Shown here piece by piece: positions 56,227 to 64,000 of a DNA stretch of 64,000 nucleotides (its first letter is position 1; each line of letters starts with the position of its first letter). The notes under the pieces are model-generated. The model ran no database searches and had not been told where the DNA came from. It saw nothing but the letters and a program-made list of their open reading frames with translations. Origin of the DNA: Vibrio galatheae (lineage in GTDB: Bacteria > Pseudomonadota > Gammaproteobacteria > Enterobacterales > Vibrionaceae); NCBI RefSeq assembly GCF_000967545.1, contig NZ_JXXV01000008.1, forward strand, positions 34,645-98,644, in the 5' to 3' direction. The translations under genes were made by a program, and so were the position numbers.

Positions 56227-56994
56227 TTATAACTCATCTAAAAACGACGTTAGCGGACTCGATGCAACTGCATGCGAAACTTTACCGGCAAGTCCTGACT
56301 CGTATGCCATACGCCCTGACTCAACTGCCATCTTAAATGCTTTTGCCATCGCGACGGGGTTGCTTGCAGCAGCAATCGCCGTATTAACCAGCACGGCATC
56401 CGCACCCATTTCCATCGCTCGCGCGGCATGTGAAGGTGCGCCAATACCCGCATCCACAATCACAGGTACGTTTGCTTGGTCGATGATGATTTCTAGAAAG
56501 TCATGAGATGCTATACCTTTATTCGAGCCAATCGGTGCACCCAATGGCATTACCGAAGCACACCCCACTTCTTCGAGGCGTTTACACAAAACCGGGTCAG
56601 CATGACAATATGGCAGCACAATAAATCCTTGTCGGACTAGCTGCTCGGCTGCGGCCAAGGTTTCGATGGGGTCGGGCATTAAGTATTTAGGGTCTGGATG
56701 AATTTCCAATTTTAGCCAGTTTGTGCCTAATGCTTCGCGAGCAAGCTGCGCTGCAAATACGGCATCTTTGGCGTTCTTGGCACCCGATGTATTGGGCAGT
56801 AAATTAATCCCAGCTTGAACTAAAGGTTGTAAGATATCATCTTGTTGATTATTCACATCAACGCGCTTCAAGGCCATGGTCGCTAATTGAGAACCTGATG
56901 CTTGAATCGACTGTGCCATCAAGCGACTGTTGGAAAATTTACCTGTTCCCGTGAATAGCCTTGACTGAAATTGTTTATCACCAATGGTTAGCAT
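56227..56994 (-). CDS. thiG: Thiazole synthase ThiG
   Basis: A 255-residue TIM-barrel enzyme that joins deoxyxylulose phosphate, dehydroglycine and ThiS thiocarboxylate into the thiazole phosphate. [13 protein letters not shown] at the start, [17 protein letters not shown] with the Schiff-base Lys near residue 96, and [31 protein letters not shown] near the phosphate site are all typical. It is five bases after thiS. Confidence 0.97.
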   Translation of the reverse strand: MLTIGDKQFQSRLFTGTGKFSNSRLMAQSIQASGSQLATMALKRVDVNNQQDDILQPLVQAGINLLPNTSGAKNAKDAVFAAQLAREALGTNWLKLEIHPDPKYLMPDPIETLAAAEQLVRQGFIVLPYCHADPVLCKRLEEVGCASVMPLGAPIGSNKGIASHDFLEIIIDQANVPVIVDAGIGAPSHAARAMEMGADAVLVNTAIAAASNPVAMAKAFKMAVESGRMAYESGLAGKVSHAVASSPLTSFLDEL

Positions 56995-56999
56995 TGCTC

Positions 57000-57254
57000 T
57001 TATCCCCCTGCGATAGCTTGAAACAAAGAGATGCTATCTCCCTGTGAAAGTATTGTGTTTGCCCACTCGCTGCGCGGTACGACATTGTTGTTAATCGCGA
57101 ACACACAGCCGATTTCAGGCAGATCAAATTGGCGAATAATTTGCTGTAGATTCGACTGGAACTCGACTTGATGTGATTGTTCATTAATGACTATGGTGAC
57201 GACATCTTTCTCTGTCACAAGTTGTTGTGATGTTTGCTGCTCTGATAATGTCAT
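57000..57254 (-). CDS. thiS: Sulfur carrier protein ThiS
   Basis: An 84-residue ubiquitin-like carrier ending in the required Gly-Gly (FQAIAGG), which is adenylated by ThiF and thiocarboxylated. The N-terminus is about 18 residues longer than the 66-residue E. coli protein; a later in-frame start is not obvious, so the extension may be real. It lies 62 bases after thiF and five bases before thiG. Confidence 0.92.
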   Translation of the reverse strand: MTLSEQQTSQQLVTEKDVVTIVINEQSHQVEFQSNLQQIIRQFDLPEIGCVFAINNNVVPRSEWANTILSQGDSISLFQAIAGG

Positions 57255-57316
57255 TGCTTCAACTCTGTTAATTCGACGTTTATTTCAGTTATTTGCTTAA
57301 CCTTGCTGGCTAAACT

Positions 57317-58070
57317 CTACTTCTCGCTGAGAGCACAAACTTGGCACTGTTTATCTTGACTTATTCCCATGATTTGCCACTGCATGCTTAAGCCATCAAA
57401 TAGATGTAGCTTTCCTGTCTCGACATGGAATTTGCCTGACGCCAGCTTTTGAATCGCCGCAAGTGCCTGATAATTCCCAAGCGTGCCGACCACTGGGCCA
57501 ACAACGCCGCTCTCACTGCACTTTTGTCTCTGCTCCACTTCATCAAAGGGATACAAGCAACGATAGCAGCCTTTGCCGTCTAGCGATTTGTAGTAATCAA
57601 AAACAGCGAACTGCCCTTGCCACCCTATCGCCGCCGCAGAAATCAGCGCTGTGCTTTGCTCGAAGCAGACTTGATTAATTAGCTGACGCGTTGGCATGTT
57701 GTCGCTACAGTCCAGCACCACATCTGCCAGCATGACTTCAAGTTGCAACTGAGCTTTGTCCAATCGCTTGTTCAGAGCACGCACTTGGACCATAGGGTTG
57801 AGCTGCAAGAGTTGCTTCGCCGTGGCTGAAACTTTCTCAGTCTGTAGATCTGATTCACGATAAATCACCTGCCGTTGTAAGTTGCTGCTATCAACTTCAT
57901 CGTCATCAACAACGACGAGCTTACCGACACCTGCAGCTGCTAAGTACAAACTCGCTGCGCTGCCTAGCCCACCACAACCAATAAGCAACACATGCGATTT
58001 ACCAAGCTTATCTTGGCCACGTTCGCCAATGTCAGCTAACGCTATCTGGCGCTGGTAACGAAGAAACGCT

Positions 58071-58084
<14 letters not shown>
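57317..58084 (-). CDS. thiF: ThiS adenylyltransferase ThiF (HesA/MoeB/ThiF family)
   Basis: A 255-residue E1-like enzyme that activates the C-terminus of ThiS. The nucleotide motif is [20 protein letters not shown] near residue 38, [16 protein letters not shown] follows, and zinc-binding CxxC pairs are CYRC and CQVC near the C-terminus. The start is ATG 58084, with AGAGG five bases upstream; a GTG two codons earlier would overlap that site. It overlaps the end of thiE by 14 bases. Confidence 0.95.
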
Positions 58085-61432
<3,348 letters not shown>

Positions 61433-61579
61433 CTAAGATAAAAAGTAATAAAAATGCTTGGCGGAAAGATGCGACAAGAGGAATCGAATTATGGACGGAT
61501 AAGCTGATGCTATGGGTCTACAACGACATTCGACTATTTGATAGGTAAACCAGATTAGATTCTGGTGTAGATATCTTCT

Positions 61580-61661
61580 CTTGTTCCCTTCGCAGATACT
61601 AATCTGATCAGGTTCAACGGATCCCGAATTAACGGTCTCAGCCTTATGGCACTCCGACAAG
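61580..61661 (-). promoter_or_regulatory. TPP riboswitch (THI element)
   Basis: The minus strand carries the conserved aptamer: P1 arm CTTGT/ACAAG, CGGAGTGCC, GGCTGAGACCG, GAACCTGATCAGATTAG and GCGAAGGGAACAAG. CTGAGA and the ACCTGATC block are the pyrophosphate and pyrimidine sensor helices. It lies 170 bases upstream of thiC, so thiamine pyrophosphate should switch off the whole thiCEFSGH operon. Confidence 0.95.
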
Positions 61662-61668
61662 TGAAATC

Positions 61669-61697
61669 AGTATATAAAAACGGCTTGGTGAAACCAA
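61669..61697 (-). promoter_or_regulatory. Probable promoter of the thi operon
   Basis: On the minus strand, TATACT (61669-61674) is a good -10 and TTGGTT (61692-61697) a partial -35, 17 bp apart. The start would be a few bases ahead of the riboswitch P1 stem. The -35 and spacer lie inside the terminator hairpin of crcB. Confidence 0.55.
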
Positions 61698-61701
61698 GCC
61701 G
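61676..61701 (-). terminator. Terminator after crcB
   Basis: A nine-pair perfect stem CGGCTTGGT/ACCAAGCCG with a three-base loop and five T residues on the minus strand, about 35 bases past the crcB stop. It separates crcB transcription from the TPP riboswitch. Confidence 0.85.
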
Positions 61702-61735
61702 CATTGCATATTATTTAGCTAAATTCTATCCAAAG

Positions 61736-62119
61736 TTAACTTTTGACTAGTAATTGAAAGCCAATCCATGCAGCGGAGATACTCAATACGACATTGAGCA
61801 AAACGTTCAACCCCATCTTAAAAAATGCACCCTGCTGCATAAGAAGTACATTATCCATTGAGAAGGTAGAAAATGTAGTCAAAGCACCCAAAAAACCTAA
61901 ACCGACGATTTGTCGCCAGGGCTCTGTAGCTAGAATTTCATTTTCAAACGCGGCAATGAGCAGCCCCATAATAAATGAGCCAACGACGTTAACTGTTAAC
62001 GTACCATATGGAAACCCTCGCCCAAGCAAAGCAACACACAGTTCAGATACAAGATAACGAGAGCATGCACCAAATGCCCCGCCGAGTGCAATAAATCCGA
62101 GAATAGAAAGTTGCCCCAT
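61736..62119 (-). CDS. crcB: Fluoride channel CrcB (Fluc)
   Basis: A 127-residue membrane protein with four spans that forms a dimeric fluoride channel. Conserved segments are GGAFGACSRYLVSE, YGTLTVNVVGSFIMG and LGALTTFSTFSMDN, which carry the pore Asn and Phe-box residues and the TTFS turn. The start is ATG 62119, with a G-rich Shine-Dalgarno; the open frame extends 28 codons upstream without support. No fluoride riboswitch is visible before it. It follows the multicopper oxidase gene by 111 bases. Confidence 0.93.
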   Translation of the reverse strand: MGQLSILGFIALGGAFGACSRYLVSELCVALLGRGFPYGTLTVNVVGSFIMGLLIAAFENEILATEPWRQIVGLGFLGALTTFSTFSMDNVLLMQQGAFFKMGLNVLLNVVLSISAAWIGFQLLVKS

Positions 62120-62230
62120 GATTCCCCCAATTGTATAACTACTTCTATTGTAACTTTTAACACTAGATTTTCGATAATAATTCAGTGAACTTACCTCAAT
62201 CAAAGTTTTAGATTTTAAAAGTTACAGCTG

Positions 62231-63601
62231 TCACTTAACCTCTATATAGCCCATTAAGCCAGTCTTCATATGCTCAATCACATGGCAGTGGTACATCCAG
62301 CGGCCAGGATTGTCAGCGACAAACGCCGCCTTCGCTGTGCCATTTTTGCCTAGTAAAACGGTATCAGTATGGAATGGTTGTTCAACCTTTTTACCGTCAA
62401 GCTCGAGTACAGTAAAGGTGTGACCATGAATATGAATCGGGTGATGATATTGAGTAACATTCCTTAAAGTGAATATATAGGTTTTACCTAGTTCTAGCGA
62501 AGCCAGTGGTGCAGGAATACTCTCCTTTGTCATTCCCTCCCAAGCGCGTTTATTGGTTAACCAGAACTTAGGTACGGCTTTCCCATCTTTAGCTGCTGGC
62601 GTGACCGCCCCTTCCCATTCGAAGACAAAATCAATATTTTCTGCATTACGCAAATCAAGTGCTGAAATTGGATTTAACGGTAACTTGGGGATCGCTCGCT
62701 GATCGTTAAGATCTGAGCCGATCACCTCAAATTCGCACAGAGGAAATGGAAATCTACCCTTCATATAACGAACATAAACACGCTCTCCTTGCTTTGGAGC
62801 AATTAGAGCAATATCAACCCTCATTCCGGGGCCAATTTTGTGTTGAGATAGCTGATAGGGCGTTTTAATTGGATTACCATCAATAGCTACAACCCACGCA
62901 TCTGCACCTTCAACTGTAATCGGATAGGTTATCGTGTTGTCTACATTCGCAATACGTAAACGAGTAGTCGCATTTTCTTTCAGTTGATATTTGGGCTCGT
63001 GGATACCATTGACACTACTCCACTCGCCGGGAGTGCCCATGCGAGCACTCAGGCGAGGAATCATTAAGTCCTTCCACTGACCTTGCTTGTCAAGATGCCA
63101 ATGTTTGAGCATCAACGAGTGTTCCTCATCAAACTCTACAGGATTCGCTTCTTCAACTATGATCAAACCAACTAGCCCCACTCCCAGTTGCTTGACGCTG
63201 TTCATATGTGGGTGATACCAAAATGTTCCTGCGTCTGGTGGGGTAAAGCGATACTCGAAAGTTTCACCCGGCATAATAGGAGCTTGACTCAAAAATGGTA
63301 CGCCATCCATTTCAATCGGAATTCTAAGACCATGCCAATGGATGGTGGTTGGTTCGGCGAGCTTATTGGTGAATCTTATAATGACTTCCTGCCCTTGACG
63401 GCAACGGATCGTCGGTGCAGGAATCTCACCATTGAAACCAAGAACATCTGTTTTATAGCCAGGTACCAATTCGGCGCTAGCAGGCTGTGCGGTAAGTTCG
63501 TAGGTCCATTTGCCCTTACGAGTCAAAGTACAAGCTGGCAATATGCTAAGCGCTGACAGCGCTAACCCCGATTTAACGAAATGACGACGAGAGATTTCCA
63601 T
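62231..63601 (-). CDS. Tat-exported multicopper oxidase
   Basis: About 456 residues. The N-terminus has a twin-arginine leader (ISRRHFVKSG, then a hydrophobic core ending ALSILPA), so it should use the TatABC system encoded at 33-35 kb. A Cys just after the core (PACTL) could also act as a lipobox. All copper-binding motifs are present: HWHG and WYHPH in the first cupredoxin domain, HPIHIHGH and HCHVIEHMKTGLM in the last, so type 1, 2 and 3 copper sites look intact. It lacks the Met-rich insert of CueO. Cuprous or other metal oxidation is likely; the substrate is not fixed. ATG 63601 is preferred over a TTG five codons upstream. Confidence 0.9.
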   Translation of the reverse strand: MEISRRHFVKSGLALSALSILPACTLTRKGKWTYELTAQPASAELVPGYKTDVLGFNGEIPAPTIRCRQGQEVIIRFTNKLAEPTTIHWHGLRIPIEMDGVPFLSQAPIMPGETFEYRFTPPDAGTFWYHPHMNSVKQLGVGLVGLIIVEEANPVEFDEEHSLMLKHWHLDKQGQWKDLMIPRLSARMGTPGEWSSVNGIHEPKYQLKENATTRLRIANVDNTITYPITVEGADAWVVAIDGNPIKTPYQLSQHKIGPGMRVDIALIAPKQGERVYVRYMKGRFPFPLCEFEVIGSDLNDQRAIPKLPLNPISALDLRNAENIDFVFEWEGAVTPAAKDGKAVPKFWLTNKRAWEGMTKESIPAPLASLELGKTYIFTLRNVTQYHHPIHIHGHTFTVLELDGKKVEQPFHTDTVLLGKNGTAKAAFVADNPGRWMYHCHVIEHMKTGLMGYIEVK

Positions 63602-63762
63602 AAAAACTGAAGGCAATTAAATTAAGTGAATAAGTAACTCACTGTAACAGATTGGTAAGAATAATTCTCAACAAGCGACACTAACGCAAAACTGCACATA
63701 ACTTGTTAATGATAGATATGAAGAAATTCTAACTCTTAGCACGTGCTTTCTTTGAATATCAG

Positions 63763-63782
63763 TGGAATCCGCTGCCTTGCCA
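63763..63782 (-). repeat. tRNA-Trp fragment downstream of tRNA-Trp
   Basis: TGGCAAGGCAGCGGATTCCA on the minus strand matches the D-loop to anticodon part of tRNA-Trp (TGGCAGAGCAGCGGATTCCA) at 18 of 20 positions. It lies about 65 bases beyond the tRNA, past its terminator. It is a remnant or decoy with no complete cloverleaf. Confidence 0.5.
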
Positions 63783-63810
63783 GGACTCAATATTGTATTA
63801 CTGGTGGAAG

Positions 63811-63842
63811 CAAAAAGGCCTCAGTCGAAAGACTGAGGCCTT
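63811..63842 (-). terminator. Terminator after tRNA-Trp
   Basis: A 12-bp perfect stem AAGGCCTCAGTC with a GAAA loop and five T residues on the minus strand, five bases after the CCA of tRNA-Trp. Confidence 0.9.
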
Positions 63843-63847
63843 GAAGA

Positions 63848-63924
<77 letters not shown>

Positions 63925-63950
63925 GTAGAATCTTGCAAATTGTAGATTCG

Positions 63951-63974
63951 AAAAAACCTCGCCTTAGCGAGGTT
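63951..63974 (-). terminator. Terminator-like hairpin between tRNA-Asp and tRNA-Trp
   Basis: Stem AACCTCGC/GCGAGGTT with a four-base loop and six T residues on the minus strand, about 10 bases after the tRNA-Asp CCA. If efficient it would make tRNA-Trp depend on read-through or on its own promoter. Confidence 0.75.
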
Positions 63975-63984
63975 TCTATATAAG

Positions 63985-64000
63985 TGGCGGAGCGGACGGG
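63985..64000 (-). tRNA. tRNA-Asp, 3' end only (cut by window edge)
   Basis: The last 16 bases on the minus strand read CCCGTCCGCTCCGCCA, the 3' T-stem, acceptor stem, discriminator and CCA of a tRNA-Asp as in E. coli. The rest lies outside the window. An Asp-Trp pair usually follows a 5S rRNA gene. Confidence 0.7.

Noticed and set aside
61433..61660. A 75-codon open frame across the TPP riboswitch
   Set aside because: It coincides with the aptamer and its platform; the riboswitch explains the conservation and no ribosome site precedes the frame.
62120..62230. Fluoride riboswitch ahead of crcB
   Set aside because: The gap lacks the conserved GG-GATGG and CCCC pattern of the crcB motif.

Overview
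The window looks like a piece of chromosome 1 from a Vibrio species (Vibrionaceae), close to the replication origin. Several independent signals agree on this. The gene order is the Vibrio/enteric one: rmuC-ubiE-ubiJ-ubiB-tatABC, ilvY/ilvC, polA-spf-engB, and thiCEFSGH. There is a long-form RyhB sRNA, Spot 42, a CsrB-family RNA, and three ParB-type parS palindromes. Base composition is moderate and even. I see no insertion sequence, prophage, integron or CRISPR array; this is core genome, and its unusual content lies in non-coding DNA.

Layout, left to right. 0-2 kb: the first codons of a response regulator (minus), a membrane-anchored coiled-coil protein and a secreted SPOR protein. 2-7.5 kb: a peptide ABC importer operon on the minus strand, ordered fused double ATPase, binding protein, two permeases. 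7.5-8.9 kb: an AT-rich gene-free block, then a minus-strand tRNA operon read Arg(CCG)-His-Pro-His-Pro, followed downstream by repeats that copy the 3' end of tRNA-Pro, each behind its own terminator. 9-12 kb: cytochrome c5 and Rep helicase. 11.9-16.8 kb: a TetR-controlled RND efflux operon (vexRAB-like). 16.9-21.3 kb: ubiK, ilvC, ilvY, hemN. 21.5-23.2 kb: a translationally coupled operon of a methyltransferase, YihI and a DUF2489 protein. 23.3-23.8 kb: a CsrB-type sRNA with an upstream VarA/GacA-type box. 23.9-28.9 kb: cytochrome c4, engB, a candidate short sRNA, Spot 42 and polA. 28.9-29.5 kb: a DnaA-box/GATC cluster and RyhB under a Fur-box promoter. 29.5-33.2 kb: an acetyltransferase, hemB, a TatD-family nuclease and a CPA1 antiporter. 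33.2-39.4 kb: the rmuC-ubi-tat operon, read leftward. 39.5-46.7 kb: two DMT transporters, an HDOD protein, a flavoprotein, uspB, ferritin, uspA, a small Lys-rich protein and rsmJ. 46.7-53 kb: a large periplasmic-sensing GGDEF-EAL protein, asnC, a small helical protein, a Bcr/CflA exporter and a LysR regulator. 53-62 kb: an M24 aminopeptidase, the thiCEFSGH operon under a TPP riboswitch, and crcB. 62-64 kb: a Tat-exported multicopper oxidase, tRNA-Trp and the 3' end of tRNA-Asp, which suggests an rRNA operon just beyond the right edge.

How the parts work together. The ubi genes (ubiE, J, B, K) serve ubiquinone synthesis and hemB/hemN serve heme; both support the respiratory cytochromes c4 and c5 encoded here. 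Four regulatory RNAs (CsrB-type, Spot 42, the candidate sRNA, RyhB) sit within about 6 kb around engB and polA, linking carbon and iron status to this region. The parS cluster across bcr, the pepP-thiH gap and thiE marks the centromere-like zone used by ParAB1. The strongest novelty candidates are the tRNA-Pro-derived repeat array, the DnaA-box/GATC cluster between polA and ryhB, the ThiE N-terminal extension that carries a parS site, and the short sRNA between spf and engB.
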